Below are positions 1 through 8,470 of a stretch of 57,149 nt of DNA, piece after piece. The translations under genes and the position numbers were made by a program. The notes beneath the pieces are model-generated. The model did no database searches. It saw nothing but the letters and a program-made list of their open reading frames with translations, and had not been told where the DNA came from. The stretch is from Flavobacterium gelidicaeli (GTDB taxonomy: Bacteria; Bacteroidota; Bacteroidia; Flavobacteriales; Flavobacteriaceae), in assembly GCF_013294005.1 (NCBI RefSeq), contig NZ_JABSNK010000018.1:1-57149 (forward strand). Direction: 5' to 3'. How positions within the stretch are numbered: position 1 is the stretch's first letter; every line of letters starts with the position of its first letter.

Positions 1-52
1 CCGCCTGCGCAGATGGTACTGCAGTTATGTGGGAGAGTATGTCGTCGCCTTT
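1..52 (+). rRNA. rrf: 5S ribosomal RNA, 3' end (partial)
   Basis: The first 52 bases match the 3' half of a bacterial 5S rRNA: the GCGCAGATGGTACTGC helix segment, then GGGAGAGTATGTCGTCGCC, which corresponds to GCGAGAGTAGGGAACTGCC of E. coli 5S. The 5' part lies outside the window, so the window starts inside an rrn operon. The intrinsic terminator directly after it ends the operon. The exact 3' end (about 50-55) is estimated. Confidence 0.85.
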
Positions 53-59
53 CTTTAAA

Positions 60-93
60 AACCCCTATCCTTATCGGATAGGGGTTTTTTGTT
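60..93 (+). terminator. rrn operon intrinsic terminator
   Basis: An 11-bp stem (AACCCCTATCC, 60-70, with GGATAGGGGTT, 76-86) closes a 5-base loop and is followed by a T run. It lies immediately downstream of the 5S rRNA on the same strand, which is the expected end of a ribosomal RNA operon. Confidence 0.85.
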
Positions 94-108
94 TTTAATT
101 AATTATGT

Positions 109-464
109 ATTTATGTGGGAGCTCTCCTGAAAGTTTTAGTTATGATCCCTTTTTCATGCCATCGAGCTAATTTGCTTAGACCATAAATTTTATCGGTAGT
201 ATTCTCAAAAACATTTCGTAAGTCTTGACATAGCTGGTATGCTTTTTCAATATCAGGATACAATTCGAATAAGAATCTCGCTCTTTCAGTTTGGTTTTCA
301 GTCCATTTTGATTTGTTTTTGCATAAGATATAGCGGCTTCTAGCTAATAATTGCTTAATGGTATCACCGTTTGATAGTATTTTGGGTTCGAATTTAGTTT
401 TTGTGGATTTAGCTTTTTCAATAGCATCATTCTCGATGTTAATTGCTTGCCATCTATATTTAAT
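109..464 (-). pseudogene. ISAon1-type transposase fragment
   Basis: On the minus strand, 464 down to the stop at 109 is one uninterrupted reading frame of about 118 codons. It aligns without internal stops to the middle of the neighbouring transposase (488-1408): KYRWQAINIEND against RLKWEALDQENQ, SNGDTIKQLLARSRY against SNGDTARQLLTRSRF, and YPDIEKAYQLCQDLRNVF against YPEIKTVYFLSQKLRNIY. It is a second, diverged copy that has lost both its N-terminal catalytic part and its C-terminus. One side is cut by the inserted element at 465 and the other stops near the rrn terminator. It is a non-functional remnant. Confidence 0.8.
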
Positions 465-487
465 GGATCAAGCGCAAAAGTTGGGGA

Positions 488-1480
488 TTAAGCAAATAAT
501 TTAGTTAATCTAAATAGAAAGAAATCAACTTTTCTAACACCTCTGAACTGATTTCTAAAAGCCTTTATTTTAGCATTGAAAGATTCTGCAGAAGCATTAG
601 TGCTTCTATTACCAAAATAATTCAAAATAGAATCATAGTTAATTTTAATGGTATTCATTATTGTATTAAAACTTTTTATTCCTAAGCGCTCAACGTCGTT
701 ATACCAGTGTGCTAATTTTTTGATAGCTATTAGTTTATCAGTATTGTTATTGTAAATATTGCGTAATTTTTGACTTAAAAAGTAAACTGTTTTAATTTCT
801 GGATATGCTTCAAATACTATTGTTGCCCTATCTTTTTGACTTTCGCTCCATTTGTTAGGGCTTTTGTAGAGTAGAAACCTGCTCCTGGTGAGTAATTGCC
901 TGGCAGTATCTCCGTTAGAGAATTCTTTAGATATAAAAGGTGCATTGTTGAGTTTAGCTTCTAATATGCTTTGGTTTTCTTGATCTAGCGCCTCCCATTT
1001 TAATCTAATGCGAACTTCTTGTACAGCTTCTAAAGCAAGTTTTTGAACATGGAAACGATCTGTTACTTGTGTTGCTTTTGGAAAAGATTTTTTAGCAATT
1101 AATTTCATGCTATTAGCCATGTCTAGAGTAATTTCAATAACCTGAGAACGTTTTTTAAAATCTATCCTTTGTAAATGATTAATAACTACTTCTGCTTTTG
1201 TTCCAGCAATAATGGCTACAATAGAACCTTTTTTACCTTTTCCTGCTTTATTGGTCACTACGGTATAAAGCTCTCCCATTGAAAAGTTTACTTCGTCTAT
1301 AGATAAATGACTACCCATGTTTTCAGGGAAAATTAGCCACTCATTTGCAAGTTCTCGTTGTTCCCAATTGGAAAAATTACTAAGATGTTTTTTATATTGT
1401 CGTTGCAATTTTTTACCATTAACACCAAAGAAAAAACCAATAGTATGACAATCGTTTGCTTTAGTATCTATTAATTTCTT
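488..1480 (-). CDS. ISAon1-type transposase, catalytic frame
   Basis: This is the DDE-type transposase of the insertion sequence. Recognisable blocks are SIDEVNFSMGELYTVVTNK, TLDMANSMK, TDRFHVQKLALEA and the C-terminal NRSTNASAESFNAKIKAFR, where the final E of the catalytic triad would lie. The first in-frame start is a TTG at 1408. However, the frame is open back to 1480, and the extra residues (ANDCHTIGFFFGVNGKK) look like genuine family sequence. The catalytic frame therefore overlaps the end of the N-terminal frame (1461-1480) by 20 bases in the +1 register and has no ATG. It may be made by frameshifting or from a non-ATG start. About 306 residues follow the TTG. The reading frame appears intact. 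Confidence 0.8.
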   Translation of the reverse strand, partial: KKLIDTKANDCHTIGFFFGVNGKKLQRQYKKHLSNFSNWEQRELANEWLIFPENMGSHLSIDEVNFSMGELYTVVTNKAGKGKKGSIVAIIAGTKAEVVINHLQRIDFKKRSQVIEITLDMANSMKLIAKKSFPKATQVTDRFHVQKLALEAVQEVRIRLKWEALDQENQSILEAKLNNAPFISKEFSNGDTARQLLTRSRFLLYKSPNKWSESQKDRATIVFEAYPEIKTVYFLSQKLRNIYNNNTDKLIAIKKLAHWYNDVERLGIKSFNTIMNTIKINYDSILNYFGNRSTNASAESFNAKIKAFRNQFRGVRKVDFFLFRLTKLFA

Positions 1481-1814
1481 TTAAAAAATCCGCAAACTCA
1501 TGAGTCATGCGGGTTCCTTGTGCTACAATATTCCAATCTCGTTGTATGATTTCTTGAGTTTCTTTATCTGTCCAACGACGTCTTTTAATATGGAGATATA
1601 CGAATTTCCCTCTAAGTGGAAAATCTTGAATAGTAATCTCATGTAAAAAACCTTTTGAAACTAGTTGTCGATTATTATACTCTTTGGGTGGAGCACTCTT
1701 TTCTTCAAAAAACAAATGCATTTTCTCTTGTTCAGTTTTGGTATTCACCAAATCAAAGTGTTCAACAATTAATTCTGGCAGTATGAGTTTTAATAGTTCT
1801 ATATAATTTTCCAA
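1461..1814 (-). CDS. ISAon1-type transposase N-terminal region protein
   Basis: A 117-residue protein precedes the catalytic frame of the same insertion sequence. It matches the small N-terminal-region protein that accompanies ISAon1-family transposases in Bacteroidetes. It starts MENYIELLKLILPE, and a central region of basic and aromatic residues (KRRRWTDKET) is probably involved in DNA binding. Its end overlaps the upstream extension of the catalytic frame by 20 bases, which suggests the two are one transposase split between frames. Whether the split is programmed or a mutation cannot be decided here. Confidence 0.75.
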   Translation of the reverse strand: MENYIELLKLILPELIVEHFDLVNTKTEQEKMHLFFEEKSAPPKEYNNRQLVSKGFLHEITIQDFPLRGKFVYLHIKRRRWTDKETQEIIQRDWNIVAQGTRMTHEFADFLKEINRY

Positions 1815-1927
1815 GGGGTACTTTTTTATCTGCTAATTTAATAAAAATCAAATCTCTCCCCAACTTTTAGGATTGATCCGTTTTGGTATTAATAGATGGT
1901 GTATTAAAAAGTGTGTGAAAGTTGTTT

Positions 1928-2640
1928 TTATTGTTTCATTATTCTTTTTAATTCTGCAACTACTCTAAAGGCGGATACAAGGAATTTATATGATTTATTT
2001 TCTTTTTCCATAGCTACTGCAACCATTAAAAACAGAACTTATTCAGGACTTGGTATCGATTTTCTTATTTTTAAAACACGTTTGTCGTTCTATCCAGTTA
2101 AGTAGAATATACCATTCTTTGTATTGAAATTGGGTAGTCTAAATACGTAAAATAAGTGGTATTCCGCTGGTTTAAAATTGACTTTAAACTAAGATACTCT
2201 TTTGTACTTCTCTACGAATTTATATAAATTTTCAAATCCTTTAACAGGTGTTATATCTTTAATGTCAATTGCAAAAACTTGCAATAGTTCTTCTGCTATT
2301 TCTAATCTTTTTATTCTGGGAAAAATCGCCAATATATTGCGTTTTATAGGTACTACGCACAATTGATGCTTTATTGTTGGAAATACTTTTGCTGTAGCAT
2401 TTTCAATGGAACTTAGTCCATCAGAAACCACTAAACCTAGTCTAGAAACTCCTCTAACTTTTAACTCCTCTAATTCATATTGCCACAATAATACCCCTTC
2501 AGTTGGGTGATTTATAATACTCAAATCTCCCTTGATCCATCTTCTTTAATACCTAGTATCGTAAAATATCCTTCTTTAGTAACAGATTTATCTCTGCGAG
2601 TACGAACTTTCTCAGGCAATAACCATTAGCATAATCTCTT
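1928..2640 (-). pseudogene. IS256-type (mutator) transposase, decayed
   Basis: The longest surviving frame, 2189-2524, encodes INHPTEGVLLWQYELEEL, GLVVSDGLSSIENATAKVFP and HQLCVVPIKRNILA, the central catalytic region of IS256-family transposases (DG motif followed by the helical insert). Upstream (to about 2640) GIKEDGSRE is recognisable but stop codons interrupt it. Downstream, pieces such as VLKIRKSIPSPE, AVAMEKENKSYKF and a final MKQ stop at 1928 continue the family sequence in other frames. Several frameshifts and a deletion have destroyed the gene. The insertion sequence ending at 1879 abuts what is probably the terminal region of this element. Confidence 0.75.
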
Positions 2641-3036
2641 GTGTTCTCCTGCTTCTATAAATGGCGCTCACTTTTCATAAACACGTCATGAGTCATTTGC
2701 ATGAGTAAATTTGTGTCGTTTTCAAAATTTGCTATCTTCAATAATAATTCCGAAATTTAATTGTGTTTAAGGTTCATTAGCTTATAATTTTATTGATAGT
2801 AATTTAAAAACACAACTTTTTTACTTTGCATACTTTTTTAGGACAGTATCCTCCTACCTATTTGAAATCGACAATATCAAAATGAAATAATAAATCTTCG
2901 GGTAGAAAATATGAAAATATTGAAAAATCCATTTGCTTTTTCTTTAATTATAGGACTTATTCCCAATTTTTATTTGAGCCAAAAAAAGACCTCTTTTAAT
3001 GGAGGTCTTTTCAAATTATAGTAAGCATTAATTTTA
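2641..3036. other. Non-coding stretch between IS remnant and ter operon
   Basis: About 400 AT-rich bases. Apart from the terminator near 2984-3011, I see no open frame with family resemblance, no tRNA and no clear repeat. It may hold further decayed mobile-element sequence, but I cannot recognise any. Confidence 0.5.
2984..3011 (-). terminator. Terminator at the end of the ter operon
   Basis: A 10-bp perfect stem (AAAAGACCTC at 2984-2993 and GAGGTCTTTT at 3002-3011) is followed on the minus strand by a T run (TTTTTTT from 2987). It lies just past the TerC stop codon and would end the long minus-strand operon. Confidence 0.8.
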
Positions 3037-4212
3037 TTATTCCTCAGTAGATTCTGGATACATTATAGACACAATTACAGAAAGCACAAGAATTCCACCC
3101 ACAATTCCTAATGAAATTGGAGATGGAATATGAAACCATGGAGAAATTAGCATTTTGAATCCAATGAAACTTAAAATTATAGCCAAACCATAAGGTAATT
3201 TACTGAACATATGTATAAAATTCGCAAGCAAGAAATATAATGATCTTAACCCTAATATCGCAAAAATATTTGACGTGTAAAGGATAAATGGATCTTTAGA
3301 TATGGCAAAAATTGCAGGAATACTATCTACTGCAAATAATACATCTGTAAATTCAATTACCGCTACAACAACCAGTAACGGTGTTGCCATCTTCATTCCA
3401 TTCTGCAAAGTAAAGAATTTGTCACCGTCGTAATTATCTGAAACTTTATAAAATTTTTGCACAAGTTTTGCACCCGCAGTATCACTAAAATCCTCATCCT
3501 CATCACCTTCTCCGCTACCCCAAGATTGTATTCCTGCATATATCAAGAACAAACCAAATATTGTCATTACCAAATTAATTGGAGGTAAATCAAGCTGATT
3601 TACGTCAAGAAAATATTTAGCATTAACTCCTCCTAAAATAAATAATCCGAAAATTATTGCTAGAATTAAAAATGCTTTTTCATCCTTTAGGAACTTTATA
3701 GCTAATCCAATTAAAGAAAGTGCGATTAAACTCCACACCGCATAAAATGTAGTGCTATCATTCTTTAAAAATGATTCCAAATAAGTTAGATTAATAATAC
3801 CTACTCCAGCAAATATAAATATGGCTCTAAATAGTAAAGCACCTATAATACCCCAAAATAACACTTTATGATGCAGGTGTTTAGGAACTTTAAAAAAGCC
3901 AAAAACTAAAATAAAAACAAAGAGATTATCTACTGAAAGTGCTTTTTCAATCCAATATGCTAATTGAAACTGTGTGAATTTTTCTACGGCAACCTCATGT
4001 CCACCAGCATCTTGGTTAAAGATATAATATACTACTCCAGAAAACACCATTGAAAGTGAAATCCAAATAACGCTCCAAGTTAACGCTTCTTTTGAAGATA
4101 CTTCATGTGCTTTTTTGTTAAAGATACCTAAATCTAATAACAGCATTATAAAAATTACTACTGCGAATCCGACTACTAGTCCAGGATGTAAATCGATAAT
4201 GTTTGTTTCCAT
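3037..4212 (-). CDS. terC: TerC family integral membrane protein
   Basis: A 391-residue polytopic membrane protein with about nine hydrophobic segments. The family's two acidic signature motifs are present: EKALSVDNLFVF at residues 89-100 and EFTDVLFAVDSIPA at 287-300. TerC/Alx proteins sit in the inner membrane. They are linked to tellurite resistance and, in Alx/MeeF relatives, to manganese export. An acidic cytoplasmic loop (GEGDEDEDF, near 234-242) separates the halves. It is the last gene of the ter operon, 27 bases after the kinase gene, and is followed by a terminator. The position supports a membrane partner role for the TerD/TerY proteins. Family assignment is firm; the transported ion is not known. 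Confidence 0.93.
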   Translation of the reverse strand: METNIIDLHPGLVVGFAVVIFIMLLLDLGIFNKKAHEVSSKEALTWSVIWISLSMVFSGVVYYIFNQDAGGHEVAVEKFTQFQLAYWIEKALSVDNLFVFILVFGFFKVPKHLHHKVLFWGIIGALLFRAIFIFAGVGIINLTYLESFLKNDSTTFYAVWSLIALSLIGLAIKFLKDEKAFLILAIIFGLFILGGVNAKYFLDVNQLDLPPINLVMTIFGLFLIYAGIQSWGSGEGDEDEDFSDTAGAKLVQKFYKVSDNYDGDKFFTLQNGMKMATPLLVVVAVIEFTDVLFAVDSIPAIFAISKDPFILYTSNIFAILGLRSLYFLLANFIHMFSKLPYGLAIILSFIGFKMLISPWFHIPSPISLGIVGGILVLSVIVSIMYPESTEE

Positions 4213-4239
4213 TTGTTTAATTAAAGTTATTTAAATTAT

Positions 4240-5751
4240 TTATTTATTGGCCATTGTAATTACTACAACACGTCCACCTTCTTCTTTTGAGAGTAACAAT
4301 TTTTTTCCATCTGTTAATTCTACCATGCTACCTATAGGGATTTCTTTGTCTTCAGTTACATCTCTTAAAGAGGTCATTTTTTGATTTACTAATACCCATT
4401 TATTATTGTGAAAAGTAAAATACCCTACAGGAACCTTTTGCTCAGTACTTAATTTTTCATTTCGAGTGGTATTTCGATTAATATGCCACTGAAAAAGATA
4501 TTGATTATCATAAACCATTAAACGATGATTCTCTGGTTTCCAAACAGCGTCTTTAAATTGATAATAAAGGTCTAAGATAGGTAATGTTCCTTTATGAGGT
4601 GTACCACAAAAGGGACATTTTGGTGAATTTGTGTTATCAAAAACATACCACTTTTGTTCACAAGAACTATTGTAGCATTTTTGCATTAAATCAGTTGTTT
4701 TTAATAAACCTATTTCCCATTCCTCAGCAGTTGGTCTTTGCATGGGGTTGTGTAAACCATCTATAAAAACTTTATCAAATAAAGCTTTTAGATAGGGACC
4801 TGTAAGTGTGTAAGGCAGTTTATTAACATCGGCCCAAGGTAGATCCCATTTAGAAACTTGGTCTAGTTTGGGTCTATTCATTGCATTGGTAGGGTGTTCA
4901 ATAAATAGTGCCTTTTCTCCCATTGACAATAAATCATCTTTCTCCGTGTCTAAATCATGCACTTTCCCACCTTTTAAAGGATGTCTATGCAATAAAAACA
5001 TGTAAATAAGAATAGGCAAAGCGTGCAAATCCGTTAATCTATTTGGCAGTTTTCTGTTTGGATCGTTTTTATTTAAATGTTTAGATGCTAATACTTCTGG
5101 AGCAATAAACTCAGCTGTACCTATTACTTCTGCAGGAAACATACCAGGAACAACTAAACCATCTAAATCAATTATACAAGCAGTCTTTTGAACAGGATCA
5201 ATCAAAACATTTTTATATGATAAATCAGAGTGTGCCAAACCCATAGCATGCATTTTTTTTACTCCACGAGTCAAGTTTACACATACCTGAAAATAACTCA
5301 ACCAGTCACCTAATTCTGATTTTGCCAGTTTCAGGGGAAACTGAGTATTTCTAAATTTTGCTCCCGCATACCATTTACCTTCTTTCTCATTATCTTTTAT
5401 TAGATCACTTGTTTCGTATCCCTTTTTAAAAAAATAATTTGAATGATATAAAGGAACAATTATTCCAGTCAAACCATTATAGTCAATAATATCAGTTGGC
5501 CATCTAAATACTTCGTTCAAATAATAATCCCCAGCCTCTTTATTTTTAATTTGAGGCAAATAGTAATTTGTGATTTTTTGAAGGCGTTCTTTTTGGTTAA
5601 AATCTAATTTGTCTCTATAAATAGCAACAACATATTTCTTATCAGGACTAAAATAAACATCTTTGACACCGCCTCGCATAGGCTCTCCATTATCAACGAA
5701 TTGATATGATTTAGATTTATCATTAATTGATTGTACCGTAATTGTCTTCAT
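4240..5751 (-). CDS. Divergent Ser/Thr protein kinase with zinc ribbon (Ter-associated)
   Basis: A 503-residue protein with an N-terminal kinase-like domain (about 20-345). A glycine-loop-like GGVKDVY lies at 27-33 and the catalytic loop HSDLSYKN at 174-181 (HSD in place of HRD). IIDLDG at 193-198 replaces DFG, and APE is at 217-219. The catalytic Asp, the Asn and the metal-binding Asp remain, so it may be active. A Cys4 zinc ribbon follows (C359, C364, C379, C382), then a beta-rich C-terminal region of about 110 residues that I cannot name with certainty. It lies 3 bases after the PP2C gene. A TerY-phosphatase-kinase triad in Ter operons is known from comparative genomics. The likely role is reversible phosphorylation of Ter components. 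Confidence 0.8.
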   Translation of the reverse strand: MKTITVQSINDKSKSYQFVDNGEPMRGGVKDVYFSPDKKYVVAIYRDKLDFNQKERLQKITNYYLPQIKNKEAGDYYLNEVFRWPTDIIDYNGLTGIIVPLYHSNYFFKKGYETSDLIKDNEKEGKWYAGAKFRNTQFPLKLAKSELGDWLSYFQVCVNLTRGVKKMHAMGLAHSDLSYKNVLIDPVQKTACIIDLDGLVVPGMFPAEVIGTAEFIAPEVLASKHLNKNDPNRKLPNRLTDLHALPILIYMFLLHRHPLKGGKVHDLDTEKDDLLSMGEKALFIEHPTNAMNRPKLDQVSKWDLPWADVNKLPYTLTGPYLKALFDKVFIDGLHNPMQRPTAEEWEIGLLKTTDLMQKCYNSSCEQKWYVFDNTNSPKCPFCGTPHKGTLPILDLYYQFKDAVWKPENHRLMVYDNQYLFQWHINRNTTRNEKLSTEQKVPVGYFTFHNNKWVLVNQKMTSLRDVTEDKEIPIGSMVELTDGKKLLLSKEEGGRVVVITMANK

Positions 5752-5754
5752 ATT

Positions 5755-7164
5755 CTAATAGATTATTGCAAGAGTTCTGTCATCATGATTTCCGGGATTC
5801 CAAAAATCCATCCAATTCGAAAGTTGGTCTGCTATTTCGGCATTTTCATAGTTAAAATCTACTTTAAGACCCTCTTGATTTTCACCTTGTAAATCTACTA
5901 GAAATTCATTCCATTTTTCTATTTTTTCTAAATTTGCTTCAACTACAAATTTTGGATCATAAATACCGTCAGTCATTAGCATTAAATAAGAGAAATCATC
6001 AACTAGCTTAAACCCAAATCTTGTTTGAAATTGTTCACTCTGAAATATTTCAGGCATGGTTATAAAACGTGTTCCTCCACCAAACTCGCCTACATCTAAC
6101 CAGTTCATTAGTTTAATTTCAGTCATATCTTTATTAATTAGTCCAATAGGGCAGTCCCCAACTCCAAAACTTAAAATGGCATAACCAAAATCATATTTTT
6201 TTACTAGAGTAAAAATTAAAGTAGCATGAAAATCCTTTAATGGTCTTTCTAGTTTAGTAGCAGTTTTTTCTAATTCTTTATTTACAAACCATGCTGCTTT
6301 AGAAAGGTTTTCGTAGACAAAACGGCTTATTTTTTTTGAGGTATCTTCTCCTGTTTTATTGTGATGATTAAACAATGTCTCATCAAATTCTTTTAAATTT
6401 TCTGGCGTAAAATGTTCTTCAAAATAACTAACTATTAATTCACAAGAGATCTTTGAGCCTTCTCTTGATAAACTTGCAGAACCTGCACCGTCCGAAACTG
6501 CCACAACGCTCCAGCCACTATCATTAATATTTTTGTACGTAAAATGATCATCTCTAAAAGAACCCACATTAGCATGACTTCTACCTCTTTTAGAAGCAAT
6601 AACTATTTTCTTATCTAAAAAATCACTTGATGTTGAAACATTATCTTCCTTCCAAAAAGGGTCATCTTGATCACTTTCAATATTTTTCCACAATGATTTT
6701 GGATCGGGATTTATAATTAAAGTGATTGTTTTTACATTAGGAGTAATATTGTCATCTTCTCCTTCAACACGAAATAAAATTTGTATTTTTAGATCACCAC
6801 TTATTTTTGGGTTTCCAAAAAGTATTTTGTCTTCGGGGTTGAATTCTAAACCAATTTGTTCTAGACCTTGAATTTCAAAAGATATGAAGTCGCTCCAACC
6901 AAGTTTGTCAAAGTCAATTTTTGTTTCATAATTTTTATTTACTGTTCCATTAGGTAATGAAATAGATTGCGAAATGATATCATCAATTCTTGTTTTTAAT
7001 TTCCAATTGACCATAATCTTTCTCTGATTTTCTTGAATTATTTTTACGGAATTAATATTCTCTTCATTTTCAATAAAGGATTTAAAGAGCGCAGCTTTAT
7101 TAGCCGTAATATCGATCTTATTTTGCGATAAAAATGCTTTGATGTATTTTTCTATCTCTTCCAT
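5755..7164 (-). CDS. PP2C-type protein phosphatase (Ter-associated)
   Basis: A 469-residue protein. The C-terminal part (about 185-469) is a PP2C-like metal-dependent Ser/Thr phosphatase. It has SKRGRSHANVGSFRDDHF (191-208), VAVSDGAGS (221-229), FGVGDCP (333-339), LMTDG (396-400) and the terminal HDDRT (460-464), and these Asp residues would bind two Mg/Mn ions. The first 180 residues form a separate region, partly beta-rich, that I do not recognise. The gene lies between TerY (3 bases upstream) and the kinase (3 bases downstream), as in the known TerY/PP2C/kinase triads. It would oppose the kinase, presumably on a TerY or TerD target. Confidence 0.85.
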   Translation of the reverse strand: MEEIEKYIKAFLSQNKIDITANKAALFKSFIENEENINSVKIIQENQRKIMVNWKLKTRIDDIISQSISLPNGTVNKNYETKIDFDKLGWSDFISFEIQGLEQIGLEFNPEDKILFGNPKISGDLKIQILFRVEGEDDNITPNVKTITLIINPDPKSLWKNIESDQDDPFWKEDNVSTSSDFLDKKIVIASKRGRSHANVGSFRDDHFTYKNINDSGWSVVAVSDGAGSASLSREGSKISCELIVSYFEEHFTPENLKEFDETLFNHHNKTGEDTSKKISRFVYENLSKAAWFVNKELEKTATKLERPLKDFHATLIFTLVKKYDFGYAILSFGVGDCPIGLINKDMTEIKLMNWLDVGEFGGGTRFITMPEIFQSEQFQTRFGFKLVDDFSYLMLMTDGIYDPKFVVEANLEKIEKWNEFLVDLQGENQEGLKVDFNYENAEIADQLSNWMDFWNPGNHDDRTLAIIY

Positions 7165-7167
7165 AGA

Positions 7168-8220
7168 TTAGCCTTGTGTCCTATTAACATCAAAACCACC
7201 GCCGCCAGTACCGTATCTACCTTGATTATCACACCAAGGACAGCTACTTATTTCTTCTTCACCAATACAATGTATTTTACCACAAGTACAAACAGCAAAT
7301 GCAATTTGATTCCCGCAGCAAGGACAAGTGGGGCCACCTATCAACTCATCACTATTGACGGTATTGTTGAAACTAGTATTATCAGCTAATTCAAAATAGG
7401 AATTGTCAATTTGATAAGCTCCAACTAATTTATAGCTTTTAGTGCTTAATTCAACACCAGCAAATTGTGAGGGTACGATTGTTTTTCGGTATTTCATTAA
7501 ATAAGGTCTTTTAGTATTTTGACACTTACCATTAAGAACAACAAAATTATCATCGACCGACTGATTGTTAGTATTTAATTTTTCTAAATTAATTTTAGAA
7601 AGCGTTTCACCATCTAATTTTGCTAATTCAAAGCCTGTAGTGTTATTTTCAACACTTATACTGCTTGTTTTGATAGAATCAGTTACCCATTTAAAAAACT
7701 CTTTGTAAGATTGAACATTGGTGTTTTTAAATTCTAACACTGTGTCAGTTAATTCAGATAATAGTTTAGCGTCTGTATTATTTCCAAATGAAACAGCTAT
7801 TAAGTTGGCTGCTTTACTCCAATTTTGTTTCCATTCATTGATAGCTGCTTTACTATCATCAGTAGGCACTCCGTCAGTAAATAGAAAAATAATAGGTTTC
7901 CAATCACCTTTAACTTCATAGGTCGTTTTGACAATGTTAGTTCTTAGTTCATGCATTAAATGTCCTAAACCTTTACTTAAAGAAGTACCACTACCGATAG
8001 GGAATTTGGGAGGGTAGAAACTCACAATTTCTTGTAAAGGAACTAAAGTTTTAGGCTGTCCTGCAAAAACTATTATAGATACAAAAACGGTTTCTAAAGC
8101 ATGGGGATCCGTCTTTAATGCTTGGATAATAGTGGCCAATCCTTCTTCAACTTGTTGAATAGGTTCCCCAACCATTGACTCTGAAATATCAATTAAGAAA
8201 TATATAGGTAATCTTCTCAT
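7168..8220 (-). CDS. terY: TerY-type vWA protein with C-terminal zinc-binding domain
   Basis: A 350-residue cytoplasmic protein. Residues 1-185 form a von Willebrand A domain with the MIDAS motif DISES (D11, S13, S15) and LFTDG (113-117). A middle region of about 110 residues follows. The C-terminus is a cysteine-rich metal-binding module (C299, C301, C302, C311, C313, C318, C327, C330) resembling the TerY C-terminal domain, ending in a glycine-rich tail. This is the TerY of the kinase/phosphatase triad, and the two downstream genes follow after 3 bases each. TerY vWA domains are thought to scaffold Ter complexes through a divalent metal. It starts MRRLP like the other two TerY copies. Confidence 0.88.
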   Translation of the reverse strand: MRRLPIYFLIDISESMVGEPIQQVEEGLATIIQALKTDPHALETVFVSIIVFAGQPKTLVPLQEIVSFYPPKFPIGSGTSLSKGLGHLMHELRTNIVKTTYEVKGDWKPIIFLFTDGVPTDDSKAAINEWKQNWSKAANLIAVSFGNNTDAKLLSELTDTVLEFKNTNVQSYKEFFKWVTDSIKTSSISVENNTTGFELAKLDGETLSKINLEKLNTNNQSVDDNFVVLNGKCQNTKRPYLMKYRKTIVPSQFAGVELSTKSYKLVGAYQIDNSYFELADNTSFNNTVNSDELIGGPTCPCCGNQIAFAVCTCGKIHCIGEEEISSCPWCDNQGRYGTGGGGFDVNRTQG

Positions 8221-8221
8221 T

Positions 8222-8470
8222 TTAGAAAAATATTAGGAGAGTTAATAAAATAATCAGCAACACTATTTGTGACATATCAATTGATAAACCGTATCCCACT
8301 TGGAAAGGTTTTATCATGTTTTTAAAAAAAATAAATATCGGTGAAAAAATGCTATTAAAAAAATCAAAGATTTTCTTGTACTGAGGATTTAATTTGTTTT
8401 TGTAGGGTAATAATTTTGAATATAAAAACAGCCCTATAATCAAAATACTTATTAAAATTTTTGCTATCAT
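8222..8470 (-). CDS. Small YggT-like membrane protein
   Basis: An 82-residue protein with two strongly hydrophobic segments (about 3-18 and 66-82). Between them, SPIFIFFKNMIKPF and SIDMSQIVLL resemble the repeat of YggT family proteins (a pro-rich membrane-edge motif followed by a D-S-P/Q-I-V-L-L helix). The resemblance is by eye and covers one YggT unit. Its start overlaps the upstream TerY stop by 4 bases (ATGA) and its end lies 1 base before the next TerY gene. It is therefore translationally coupled inside the TerY block and could anchor these proteins at the membrane. The function is not established. Confidence 0.65.
   Translation of the reverse strand: MIAKILISILIIGLFLYSKLLPYKNKLNPQYKKIFDFFNSIFSPIFIFFKNMIKPFQVGYGLSIDMSQIVLLIILLTLLIFF

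Larger units (their letters stand above)
465..1879 (-). mobile_element. ISAon1-type (ISL3 superfamily) insertion sequence
   Basis: The element is bounded by imperfect 23-bp terminal inverted repeats: GGATCAA-N4-AAAAGTTGGGGA reading inward from 465, and the same pattern inward from 1879 on the other strand, with 20 of 23 positions identical. It is 1,415 bp long and carries the two-frame transposase described separately. No direct repeat is visible in the flanks (ending TATTTAAT on the left, starting GTTTTGGT on the right), although ISL3 elements usually make an 8-bp target duplication. The flanks have therefore probably been rearranged since insertion. Confidence 0.8.

Noticed and set aside
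465..1879. Target-site duplication of the insertion sequence
   Set aside because: Eight bases on each side (TATTTAAT and GTTTTGGT) do not match, so no duplication is claimed.
1911..2105. Plus-strand frame of 64 codons
   Set aside because: It is the complement of the decayed IS256-type transposase and has no family resemblance.
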